From Promethearchaeota archaeon (GTDB taxonomy: Archaea; Asgardarchaeota; Lokiarchaeia; Sigynarchaeales; SOKP01): a stretch of 6,524 bases of DNA. A program made the translations under genes and the position numbers. The notes beneath the pieces were generated by a model. That model was not told the origin of the DNA. It worked only from the letters and a program-made list of their open reading frames with translations, and ran no database searches. Below, one piece after another: positions 1-6,262 of this stretch (the stretch's first letter is position 1; every line of letters begins with the position of its first letter). Location: positions 1 through 6,524 of the forward strand of contig WJIN01000373.1 in the NCBI GenBank assembly GCA_014730295.1. Direction: 5' to 3'.

Positions 1-1
1 A

Positions 2-289
2 TATAAAGTTCTAAAAGGATCTAAATTAAAAGAAGACAGAGAAGAAAACAGAGACACTAGTAGCTTAAGATTACACTATCATAGAAGAGACACGTTGAGA
101 GATAAAGGCTTATTAGAGGAAAATGAAGAGGGTCATGAAATATTAAAAGAAGATCAGATATTTCAAAGCCCAAGCGGCGCATCCTCATTTATATTAGGAC
201 AAACTAGCAATGGTAGAACCGACTGGAAAACAAAAGAAGGCAAAACTTTAAAAAAAATTGAAGAACTTCTTTCGGAGAAAAAAACGTAG
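2..289 (+). CDS. C-terminal part of a DUF4357-domain protein (5' end outside window)
   Basis: The frame is open from the window edge to a TAG at 287-289, giving 95 residues; the gene begins upstream. A TTG at 95 should not be taken as the start, because the reading before it looks equally coding (YKVLKGSKL, then a charged helix). The visible part matches the DUF4357 pattern: a KG(S/A)-type strand, a long charged helix, an SPSGASSFILG segment near residues 57-67, then NGRTDWK and GKTLKKIEELL. In known proteins this small domain sits at the C-terminus, often behind a GIY-YIG nuclease or beside restriction-modification genes, so a nuclease-like N-terminus is possible but unseen. It is transcribed towards the defence cluster and lies on the opposite strand. 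The domain call is fairly firm; the function of the whole protein is unknown. Confidence 0.8.
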   Translation, partial: YKVLKGSKLKEDREENRDTSSLRLHYHRRDTLRDKGLLEENEEGHEILKEDQIFQSPSGASSFILGQTSNGRTDWKTKEGKTLKKIEELLSEKKT

Positions 290-291
290 AC

Positions 292-366
292 ATGGATATT
301 ATTAATGTAGCCAAACTCTTGTTGGTTTTAAATATCATTTACTCTATTATGATCTTGTATGTTTAA
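292..366 (+). CDS. Possible 24-residue hydrophobic (membrane) peptide
   Basis: An ATG lies only 2 bp after the TAG of the DUF4357 gene, close enough for translational coupling. The peptide starts MDIINVAK and is then almost wholly hydrophobic (LLLVLNIIYSIMILYV), enough for one membrane helix. Its stop overlaps the start of the next small frame by 8 bp. Frames this short occur by chance in AT-rich DNA, where random codons are rich in Ile, Leu and Tyr, so this may not be a gene. No recognisable family. Confidence 0.25.
   Translation: MDIINVAKLLLVLNIIYSIMILYV
326..336 (+). promoter_or_regulatory. Possible TATA box for the 52-residue frame
   Basis: A TTTAAATAT-like string is centred about 27 bp before the ATG at 359, the distance expected for a leaderless archaeal transcript. 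That would fit the lack of a Shine-Dalgarno sequence before this ATG. In DNA this AT-rich such a match is weak evidence. Confidence 0.2.
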
Positions 367-517
367 TGAAGAAAAGGCTAAAATCGATCCTCAACTTATT
401 TGGGTAGATTGGTCTTTAAAAAGAAGAAAGCAACTAAGAGAGAATATTCAAGATGCATCTGAGACTTTGAAAATAGAAACTGCTAAGATCATAAACTTGA
501 ATAATATTTTAGTCTAA
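359..517 (+). CDS. Small hypothetical protein, 52 residues
   Basis: The frame runs from ATG 359 to TAA 515-517, with an in-frame stop just upstream (350-352), so the start is well bounded. The product begins MFNEEKAKIDPQLIWVDWSL, continues with a basic patch (KRRKQLREN), and ends with an amphipathic helix and a hydrophobic tail. The Trp, Gln and charged residues make it more protein-like than random AT-rich sequence. No Shine-Dalgarno sequence is visible. It lies between the DUF4357 gene and a convergent terminator-like hairpin. I do not recognise it; it could be a real small gene or the remnant of a larger one. Confidence 0.35.
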   Translation: MFNEEKAKIDPQLIWVDWSLKRRKQLRENIQDASETLKIETAKIINLNNILV

Positions 518-549
518 TGAAAATAGAAAAAATTGAATTTATATAAAGC

Positions 550-576
550 AAAAGAATTTTAAAAATTCTTTTTTAT
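550..576 (+). terminator. Hairpin with T-run between convergent genes
   Basis: The perfect inverted repeat AAAAGAATTTT / AAAATTCTTTT (550-560 and 562-572) runs into TTTTTT. A hairpin plus T-run at this place, between the + strand small frame and the convergent - strand cluster, suits a terminator for the + strand. The matching A-run on the left could serve the - strand in the same way. The stem is almost all A-T, so it is weak as a structure. Confidence 0.4.
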
Positions 577-598
577 TACTCTAAATTTTATTATAATT

Positions 599-610
599 TT
601 TCTCGAGAAA
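599..610. repeat. 12-bp perfect palindrome TTTCTCGAGAAA
   Basis: This is a perfect 12-bp palindrome with a CTCGAG core, notable in an AT-rich spacer. It lies 23 bp past the stop codon of the 593-residue gene. It may help end that transcript or bind a dimeric protein; the sequence alone does not decide. Confidence 0.3.
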
Positions 611-632
611 GTTTAATTTCCCTTAATCTTTT

Positions 633-2414
633 TTAGTCCTTTTTTACAGCCATTATATCAAAATGATTATCTGTTTTATTCTCATAATAATTTGCTATTT
701 TACTATCCCAAAATTCCTTATTGATTGTTTTAATCTCTTCTATGATTGACGGTGGGAAGAAACCTACAGATACACCATTTTTTGTAAGATAAACAACACC
801 TTTTCCTGTTATATGTGGATTGGGATCATGCATTCCTATCCATACTTCTTTTATTCCAGCTTCAACTATTCTTCTAGCGCAAGGTATTTTATCAGAACTT
901 CGTTTAGTACAAGGTTCTAATGTTGTAATTAAAATTGATTCTTTAAAATTTAGGTCTTTACCTTTTTTCTCTAAAGCAATGTATTCTGCATGATCACCTG
1001 GAGATGTTTCTCCTCTAAAAGTTTCTATAACAATTTCCCCATTTTTTATAATTAATGCTCCAACTTTAGGAGATATTTTATTCTCTTCTGATACACAATT
1101 CTTCGAAATCTCAACTGCTTTTTTCATTCCAAGAAAAATTATATTCTCTGGTGTTAGATCGTCTTGATATATGTGAAGTTGATTTGAAAATTCATTTTTA
1201 TTTTTAAAATACTCTAATATTAAAACACTTAAAAATGGAGGATGAAAGGAACTATTTGACCAAAGACCTATTTGATTTTGCTGAGATTCGATCCATTGCT
1301 CCCCTTTTTCTAACACATCCTCTAACTTTTCTAAGCCAGACCGCCTTAGAACTTCTAAACAAATGATTGTAGTTAAGATATCATCTCTTCTTTTTATCTC
1401 TCTATCCTTATTATAAAATTGAAATGTCCAACTACCATTACTATTTTGATTTTTTCTCAAATATTTAGCTCCTATAATACCTAATTTCCTTAATTCTTTA
1501 TAGGGACTTAATTTAAGAAGAATAAGGGAATTTAATGCGGTAAGACGAATATCTGGATTTTCAATTCCTACTATCCATGATCCCCAAAAACCTTCCTTAT
1601 ATTGTTGAGATTTGATCCTTTTCAAGATAGTAGAAATGCCCCTAATTTTATTTGAAAGTTCTAGACTACGTGAAATTAACCAAAGATCAAAAGATCCTAC
1701 ACTTTCATTTCTAATTTCAAGAAGAAATTCCTCTATTTCCAATTCAACTTCTTTAAATACCAAATCAAAATCTTCTATTTTAAACTGATCTTTTATGCGA
1801 TATCTTGAAATCATGTCATCTATCTCATGATAGAGTTCACTATTCCAAAAAATGTTTGAGGGTCTTGAACTTCTAATATGATATAATAGTTCATCCTCCC
1901 AATGATTTTTTATGGTTTTTATTATACTGGAGGGAATTTTATCTTTTAATAATACAATTGCATCATAGACCTGGTCATAAAAAAAAAAAGGATATTTTTG
2001 AAAAACAGATATTAAGCCTAACAGTAAATTCTCAGCCTTTTCCAACGTATTTGGAATCTTCTCCAATTTTTCCCTTAAATTTCTTTGATGATCTAATATA
2101 GCCTCTTCGATTTGATAATGACTTCGATTTCTTAGTTTTCTAATTTTTTTTTTAACATCTTCATATCTTAACTCAACTTCTTGTGTTTTTATCTTTTGAT
2201 CTATAAAATCAACTAAAAGATTGTTTATCTCTTTTTTTTCTAAACTAGTATAATCCAAAATTTCAGAAATACTACTTTTATACTCATCTAATTTCTCTTG
2301 ATTATTTTCATATTCATATTTTAAATATAATGAGAGATTATTTAGAATATAGCTGTTTAGATAATCACATATTAAAAATTCTTTATAAATTTCTATACTT
2401 TCTTCGTAAGACAT
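633..2414 (-). CDS. Alpha/alpha-toroid (QW-repeat) protein fused to a RibD/dCMP-like deaminase
   Basis: This 593-residue protein has three parts. Residues 1-260 are helical and charged, with a likely coiled coil near 75-130 and no family I recognise. Residues about 265-410 hold three QxxxGxW motifs (Q271-W277, Q323-W329, Q379-W385) spaced 52-56 residues apart. These are the QW repeats of squalene-cyclase and prenyltransferase toroids, though three repeats are too few for a full cyclase. Residues about 425-575 form a cytidine-deaminase-fold domain with HAE (H475, E477), LEPC (C502) and PC (C512), the zinc ligands and catalytic Glu all intact. A conserved-looking IGMHDPNPHITGKG stretch follows, as in RibD/dCMP-type deaminases. 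No reductase domain is present, so it is not a riboflavin RibD. The enzyme probably deaminates a nucleotide or related base; the substrate is unknown. It lies 205 bp downstream of the cold-shock gene on the same strand. The Shine-Dalgarno sequence is weak (GTGAAG before ATG). Confidence 0.85.
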   Translation of the reverse strand: MSYEESIEIYKEFLICDYLNSYILNNLSLYLKYEYENNQEKLDEYKSSISEILDYTSLEKKEINNLLVDFIDQKIKTQEVELRYEDVKKKIRKLRNRSHYQIEEAILDHQRNLREKLEKIPNTLEKAENLLLGLISVFQKYPFFFYDQVYDAIVLLKDKIPSSIIKTIKNHWEDELLYHIRSSRPSNIFWNSELYHEIDDMISRYRIKDQFKIEDFDLVFKEVELEIEEFLLEIRNESVGSFDLWLISRSLELSNKIRGISTILKRIKSQQYKEGFWGSWIVGIENPDIRLTALNSLILLKLSPYKELRKLGIIGAKYLRKNQNSNGSWTFQFYNKDREIKRRDDILTTIICLEVLRRSGLEKLEDVLEKGEQWIESQQNQIGLWSNSSFHPPFLSVLILEYFKNKNEFSNQLHIYQDDLTPENIIFLGMKKAVEISKNCVSEENKISPKVGALIIKNGEIVIETFRGETSPGDHAEYIALEKKGKDLNFKESILITTLEPCTKRSSDKIPCARRIVEAGIKEVWIGMHDPNPHITGKGVVYLTKNGVSVGFFPPSIIEEIKTINKEFWDSKIANYYENKTDNHFDIMAVKKD

Positions 2415-2471
2415 TTTTTACTTCACATGAACATTTAATTCTTAGACATTATCTATTTTAGAATAAATAAA

Positions 2472-2480
2472 GTATATATG
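2472..2480 (-). promoter_or_regulatory. Candidate TATA box for the toroid-deaminase gene
   Basis: On the - strand this reads CATATATAC, about 60 bp before the ATG at 2414, which would leave a leader of roughly 35 nt. It overlaps a short inverted repeat, ATATG-AA-CATAT (2476-2487), and the 8-bp string ATGAACAT occurs both here (2478-2485) and at 2427-2434. Its own promoter would make the gene independent of the Argonaute operon. The evidence is only motif-like. Confidence 0.25.
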
Positions 2481-2496
2481 AACATATGTAAAATAA

Positions 2497-2524
2497 AGCA
2501 AATTGAAAAAAAAATCATTTTGCT
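2497..2524 (-). terminator. Candidate T-tract terminator after the cold-shock gene
   Basis: On the - strand a run of nine T (2506-2514) begins about 105 nt past the cold-shock stop codon. It is flanked by AGCAAA and TTTGCT, which could pair. Archaeal RNA polymerase can stop at T-tracts without a hairpin, so this could separate the Argonaute operon from the deaminase gene. T-runs are common throughout this AT-rich window. Confidence 0.3.
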
Positions 2525-2619
2525 GAAATAATGTTAAGATTTCTATAGTTGGTGAAGAAATAAAAATCTTTATCTAATAGACTTTGAAATTGTTTGAATT
2601 TGAGTTGTAATAAGCATAT

Positions 2620-2949
2620 TTAAAAATCATAAATAGTTTTTTGAAATCCATCCTCGCCTATTTCTTGTTTCTTAGGATTATTCTCTTTGGAAAATGACCA
2701 TCTGATATAAGCTTTGTCTTTAAAACGTTCTTTAATAGTCATTCTCTGAGTAATTTCTAGATTTATCGCCCTCTTTCCTTTTTCATTTTCTATTTTATCG
2801 AATTTTACTTCATCTCCAATATTTAAAATTTTAAAATCATTTTCAGGATCAATGATATCAGTAAAGTGAATGAATACTTTTTCGTCCTCTTCATCTCTTA
2901 TAAAACCATAGCCATCAATACTAGTGTAAAATATTACTTTTCCTTTAAT
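2620..2949 (-). CDS. Cold-shock-domain nucleic-acid-binding protein, no canonical start codon
   Basis: The reading ends at TAA 2620-2622 and gives about 109 residues if started at ATT 2947-2949. Residues 2-67 match a cold-shock domain: KGKVIFYTS, then GYGFI (13-17, RNP1) and VFIHF (25-29, RNP2), then IGDEVKFD and a closing strand. The usual KWFN is changed to IFYT, keeping aromatic residues. A basic, Trp-containing tail of about 40 residues follows. Such domains bind single-stranded RNA or DNA and can melt structure. The frame is continuous with the Argonaute frame and starts directly after its TAA. No ATG, GTG or TTG is in frame before the domain. A strong AAAGGAG lies 10 nt before the ATT, while the nearby ATG (2957-2959) is out of frame by one base. 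Options are an ATT start, stop readthrough into a fusion, slippage on T6, or a one-base sequence error. The domain call is firm; the start is not. Confidence 0.75.
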   Translation of the reverse strand: MKGKVIFYTSIDGYGFIRDEEDEKVFIHFTDIIDPENDFKILNIGDEVKFDKIENEKGKRAINLEITQRMTIKERFKDKAYIRWSFSKENNPKKQEIGEDGFQKTIYDF

Positions 2950-2959
2950 AAAAAACCAT

Positions 2960-2967
2960 CTCCTTTA
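2960..2967 (-). promoter_or_regulatory. Shine-Dalgarno overlapping the Argonaute stop codon
   Basis: On the - strand TAAAGGAG combines the Argonaute stop codon with a strong ribosome-binding sequence. This overlap suits translational coupling, with the ribosome ending the Argonaute and restarting on the cold-shock gene. It sits 10 nt before ATT 2947-2949 but touches the out-of-frame ATG (2957-2959) with no spacing, so it favours the ATT as the start. Confidence 0.55.
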
Positions 2968-4410
2968 CATATAGAATCTATAATGGGGTTGAATATTAAT
3001 ATCTGCTGCTCTTTTCTCAACCAAGACTTTACTTACTTTTTTAGGGAAACTTAGAGTGACTGGCATTTTATGGCAAAATTTAATATCATTCCAATCTAAA
3101 CGAGTCAATTTTAAAATTTCTCTACATATTGTAATCATATCTGTATTACTTGTAAATTGACGTATCTTTATAGGTTTTGGAATTTGATGTCCCGGATAAG
3201 TATTTAATGAAGGAATAAAGCCAATCGTATATAAGATAGCTTCTTTATGATCCTCTGTAATCAAGGTAGTACCTCGCATAACAGGATATTGGTCTTGCCG
3301 ATATAATCTAATCTTTGGATTTTCATTAATTGAGATCATATCAATATTTTTTATGTCAGCAATGTTATCATAAATACCTTCAATCTCACTATCGGTAAAG
3401 TTTGAAGTTTTATATATAACTAGTCTAAGTGGATAAATCTTTTTTAGTTTTTTATAAAATTTTAGGACCTTATCAATTATATTTTTTGCATTTCTTCTAT
3501 CTAGATTTGGGCTTCTATTATCTTCTTGTTTATCTATCTTAAAACTATCACCTTTCAATATGTAACTGTCTCCTGAAGATAAAAATACTTGCGCCATGCT
3601 TGTACCCATCTTTACTTCTTTTTCACTAAAATCTCTATAAAAGCTAATTCCTACATAACATACTTGATCTTCAAATTCTGTAAACTTCCATGGAATTCTT
3701 TTTGCTTTATAATATAATCCAACAATCAGATTCCATGCTGTAGTGACAACGTCCTCATTCATTTTAAGTTTTAATGTTTTGGACTTAATTAATTGAGTTA
3801 CTATATTATGTTTCATTCCAATTATTTTTAAAATGCTATGAAAATTTATATCTCCCTCACTAGCGGAAACTGTTCTAGGTTTATTTCTATTTGCGAAAAC
3901 AATATTATTCGATTCAATATTATCGTGCTGAAACGCTTTTATTATATCCCTTTCCACAGGTATAAATATAATATCTGGAGGAGGATCGGTATACTTTAGA
4001 TTAATAATCTTTTCTTCTATTAATTGGAATAAAATATTTTTTTTCAAGTTATTATCACTCGCCTCTAAAATTTGATCAATTTCGTTATCATTAAAAGATG
4101 AATACCACTCATCTGAAAATCTAATTGAGAATTGAAGTGGAGATTGTATTCCTAAGCCAGGAAATCCGAGATTCCCATATGTTTTGTCATTGGCTTTTAG
4201 ACCATGAGAAATTCGATCAATTAGTGAAATAATATTTGTTTTTGATACTTTAGTTCCAATAATTCCACAATTTATTATCTTAAACTCCCTCTCTCCGTCT
4301 GAAATTGATGAGCTATAAGGACCACCTCTTAAAAGACCAATCCTAGGATCAAACGCTTCAATATCTTTACCGAATTTTAACTTTTCTTCTTCAATATATT
4401 TTAAAAACAT
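2965..4410 (-). CDS. ago: Short prokaryotic Argonaute (MID-PIWI, catalytically inactive)
   Basis: At 481 residues this has the length of a short pAgo, lacking N and PAZ domains. The MID region (about 140-230) carries the guide 5'-phosphate pocket signature: H191, K195 and Q206 in the INFHSILKI...NIVTQLIKSKTL segment. It is followed by the family-typical NLIVGLYYKAKRIPWKF (227-243). The PIWI domain (about 245-481) has lost its catalytic acids: the first strand reads YVGIS (S256 where Asp is expected), the second VIYKTS (T335), and the last site is LDWND with Asn441. It should therefore bind a guide and target without cutting. The C-terminus (HYRFYM) resembles the buried Ago tail. Short pAgos form a heterodimer with an APAZ effector, and here that partner ends 23 bp upstream. 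The start is supported by GAGGAG and AAGGA 9-14 nt before ATG. The Argonaute identity is firm. Confidence 0.93.
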   Translation of the reverse strand: MFLKYIEEEKLKFGKDIEAFDPRIGLLRGGPYSSSISDGEREFKIINCGIIGTKVSKTNIISLIDRISHGLKANDKTYGNLGFPGLGIQSPLQFSIRFSDEWYSSFNDNEIDQILEASDNNLKKNILFQLIEEKIINLKYTDPPPDIIFIPVERDIIKAFQHDNIESNNIVFANRNKPRTVSASEGDINFHSILKIIGMKHNIVTQLIKSKTLKLKMNEDVVTTAWNLIVGLYYKAKRIPWKFTEFEDQVCYVGISFYRDFSEKEVKMGTSMAQVFLSSGDSYILKGDSFKIDKQEDNRSPNLDRRNAKNIIDKVLKFYKKLKKIYPLRLVIYKTSNFTDSEIEGIYDNIADIKNIDMISINENPKIRLYRQDQYPVMRGTTLITEDHKEAILYTIGFIPSLNTYPGHQIPKPIKIRQFTSNTDMITICREILKLTRLDWNDIKFCHKMPVTLSFPKKVSKVLVEKRAADINIQPHYRFYM

Positions 4411-4420
4411 TTTTCAATTT

Positions 4421-4430
4421 CCTTCTCCTC
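4421..4430 (-). promoter_or_regulatory. Ribosome binding site of the Argonaute gene
   Basis: On the - strand GAGGAGAAGG lies between the stop of the nuclease-APAZ gene and the Argonaute ATG at 4410. It is purine-rich and well spaced, supporting this start and an independent strong start of translation within the operon. Confidence 0.6.
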
Positions 4431-4433
4431 TTT

Positions 4434-5876
4434 TTAATTTGATATAGAGGGCTTTTTATCTAACTCAAACAAAGTAAAATAGTTCTCACCAATTAATTTT
4501 AATATCTTCGAAATATGGAGAAATTTATCATTTAAAACATCTTGGAGTTTACCAATTCTCTTAATTTTAAGATTTGGGCTTAAAAATAATGTAAATGCCC
4601 AAAATAATTGTTCCAGTAATAAATTTCTATTATAACTATAATTTCGTTTTTTAAGATCTTCATCTCGTTTTTTAGCTTTCCAAGAAGGAACCAAATTTAT
4701 TCCGTCTTTAGTAAAAACCTTTTTCGGAATATATGTAAAATATAGATCTTTATCATAATAGATAGTTTCAATATTCACAGCAATATGGAGAAATGATGGG
4801 AATTTACTTTTTTCATAATATTTTTTAAATATTCGTCTTAAATTTGTACGCTTTTCAAACTTTTTATCTAAATTCGGTTCAAACTGAGTCCATTTAACAG
4901 AAACTTCTTTTTCTTCAAATACATCAGGAAAATAGTAAATATATTCCTTCCTTTTCTTGAATAAACCGATTAGTTCACAAAATTTCTGATAAGTCCTATT
5001 TAGTAAATTGATTACAATTCTTCTCTTATCTTTATCTTTTAACCAGTTTTTTATTTTTATTTTTTTTATATCACTCTTAATAATAATTTGAGATAACAAG
5101 TTATAATCTTTAAATGGATATATTGAAATTATTTTTCCATTATATAATACAAAAGGAGGAGGGTGTTCTAGAGCGTCCTTTATTTCTTTTTCTGTGATAT
5201 AGTCTGTTGGGCTGGACCAAAAATACTCTATATTGATTTTCTTCATATTTGAAATAATAAGATCTCGCTCTTCTTCAATACCCCGTTTTTTTTCTAATTG
5301 GGAATATCTTAGAAAGGGATCATCTATTTGAAAAGGAATTTCGCCGGTTTTTTTTCCTATATTTAATAGTATATCATAAATACTTGCTTTTACTAATGTT
5401 GTATCATAAAAGAAGTTATATTTTTCATTTTCAGATATGTTTCTAAAGAATTCTAATTCCTTCTCTTCTAATACTTCTTCGATATCTTTAATTTTATCAT
5501 TAATAGCATCTCTTTCTAATTTTTCAAAAATTTTTTTATGCAACGGCATATTTGATACGTTTCTTGCCATTATAAAAAATTTAAAGCGCTTAGATTCATT
5601 AGTTCGTAAGTAAAGTAAAAAATAATCCTTGAATTCTCTTAAATCTCGATCATTATTAATACTAAAAGTACCTGATTTCACTTCAACATGAGTTTCTATA
5701 TCATCTTTGTATAGTTCTGGATTCTTAAAAACAAGATCTGTCAAACAACCTTGTATTGAGGAATTGCTATATAATCTATATCCACTAATCTCAAAAAAAG
5801 TAATAATTGCTTTTTTAAATTCTTCATGATTTATAGTCTTAGCTTCCCTAGACCCACTTAAATTCCATAATGGCAT
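4434..5876 (-). CDS. PD-(D/E)XK nuclease-APAZ effector partner of short Argonaute (SPARDA-like)
   Basis: This 480-residue protein starts with a restriction-endonuclease-like fold (about 12-115). A helix with E18/E19 precedes strand CLTDLVF with D47, and HVEVKSG supplies E65 and K67, together making the D...ExK active site. An F-rich strand (FKFFIMAR, 98-105) follows. A helical linker (about 115-215) leads to the C-terminal part (220-480), with DALEHPPPFVLYNGKII, then FLHIAVNIETIYYDKDLYFTYIPKKVFTKDG (362-392). I assign this to the APAZ region, which corresponds to the N/linker domains of Argonautes. The assignment leans on length and on the adjacent short pAgo, not on a strong motif. In SPARDA systems a DREN (DUF4365) nuclease fused to APAZ degrades DNA once the Ago recognises its target. 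Whether this nuclease is DREN or an Mrr-like type is unresolved. It is Lys-rich, with no signal or membrane segment, so probably cytosolic. Confidence 0.82.
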   Translation of the reverse strand: MPLWNLSGSREAKTINHEEFKKAIITFFEISGYRLYSNSSIQGCLTDLVFKNPELYKDDIETHVEVKSGTFSINNDRDLREFKDYFLLYLRTNESKRFKFFIMARNVSNMPLHKKIFEKLERDAINDKIKDIEEVLEEKELEFFRNISENEKYNFFYDTTLVKASIYDILLNIGKKTGEIPFQIDDPFLRYSQLEKKRGIEEERDLIISNMKKINIEYFWSSPTDYITEKEIKDALEHPPPFVLYNGKIISIYPFKDYNLLSQIIIKSDIKKIKIKNWLKDKDKRRIVINLLNRTYQKFCELIGLFKKRKEYIYYFPDVFEEKEVSVKWTQFEPNLDKKFEKRTNLRRIFKKYYEKSKFPSFLHIAVNIETIYYDKDLYFTYIPKKVFTKDGINLVPSWKAKKRDEDLKKRNYSYNRNLLLEQLFWAFTLFLSPNLKIKRIGKLQDVLNDKFLHISKILKLIGENYFTLFELDKKPSISN

Positions 5877-5881
5877 TTTAT

Positions 5882-5888
5882 ACCTTCT
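5882..5888 (-). promoter_or_regulatory. Ribosome binding site of the nuclease-APAZ gene
   Basis: On the - strand AGAAGGT sits 5 nt before the ATG at 5876. It differs from AGGAGGT by one base and fixes this ATG as the start. Confidence 0.6.
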
Positions 5889-5923
5889 TGTCTTTAATTA
5901 AAATATTTAATAATACACTAAAA

Positions 5924-5939
5924 AATCTTTTTATAGATT
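5924..5939 (-). promoter_or_regulatory. Candidate operon promoter: TATA box within a small inverted repeat
   Basis: On the - strand this reads AATCTATAAAAAGATT. TATAAAAAG (5927-5935) is a good TATA box. A start site about 27 bp downstream, near 5904, would give a leader of about 27 nt that includes the AGAAGGT site. The arms AATCT and AGATT form an inverted repeat around the box, so a dimeric repressor could block it. This is the best promoter candidate for the Argonaute operon, but unproven. Confidence 0.4.
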
Positions 5940-6136
5940 ATCATTTATGTTGAAAATTTTAATATAAAACCTCTATATTTTCTTATGTCTAATAAATTTT
6001 AATTAGAACCTAATAAAATAAGTTTCGTAAATAAAAAAATTTAGATATAGAGATTACACTAAGTGAAGTTAAAACAAGATTAGAGCAATTAATGGAAATT
6101 TTTTATTTTAAATTGATAAATTCCTTATAATGAAGT

Positions 6137-6145
6137 TATATAAAA
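6137..6145 (+). promoter_or_regulatory. Candidate TATA box for the activase gene
   Basis: TTATATAAAAAGG around this position is the closest + strand match to an archaeal TATA box in the spacer. A start about 27 bp on would leave a leader of nearly 100 nt containing the repeat ATAAG-GATT-CTTAT. Other AT-rich strings nearer the ATG (about 6189-6200 and 6225-6236) could serve instead. Confidence 0.25.
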
Positions 6146-6262
6146 AGGATGAATAGATTAATCTAATAAGGATTCTTATAGATATCAAGGAAAATATATT
6201 ATTACTAAAATAATTCTAGTATTTAGATTATAATTATTATTATTAAGCTTTAATAATTCAAG

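Larger units (their letters stand above)
5877..6262. other. Divergent intergenic region between the Argonaute operon and the activase gene
   Basis: This 386-bp, very AT-rich stretch has no convincing gene. It holds the operon promoter and ribosome site on its left and the promoter area of the activase on its right. A 10-bp palindrome AGATTAATCT (6155-6164) and a nearby repeat ATAAG-GATT-CTTAT (6166-6179) could be operators. A frame at 6035-6130 reads protein-like (starting KNLDIEITLSEVKTRLEQL) but has no start codon, so it may be a decayed gene end. No tRNA or CRISPR repeats are seen. Confidence 0.5.

Noticed and set aside
95..289. TTG at 95 as the start of a 64-residue gene
   Set aside because: The frame stays open and coding-like to the window edge, and the DUF4357 pattern begins before this codon.
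265..410. Complete terpene cyclase or prenyltransferase
   Set aside because: Only three QW motifs are present and no DxDD-type acid motif is placed as in squalene-hopene cyclase; the RRDD at 342-345 is within a normal toroid helix. Residue positions of the 633-2414 protein are given here.
2536..2570. Inverted repeat AAGATTT / AAATCTT as a terminator
   Set aside because: The stem is 7 bp, nearly all A-T, with a 21-nt loop and no T-run directly after it on either strand.
2866..3054. A 62-residue + strand frame
   Set aside because: It lies antisense to the end of the Argonaute and the cold-shock domain, both of which have strong family motifs; its own product looks random.
5989..6170. CTAATAA repeated three times as iterons or CRISPR-like units
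   Set aside because: The copies are very short, unevenly spaced and expected by chance in such AT-rich DNA.
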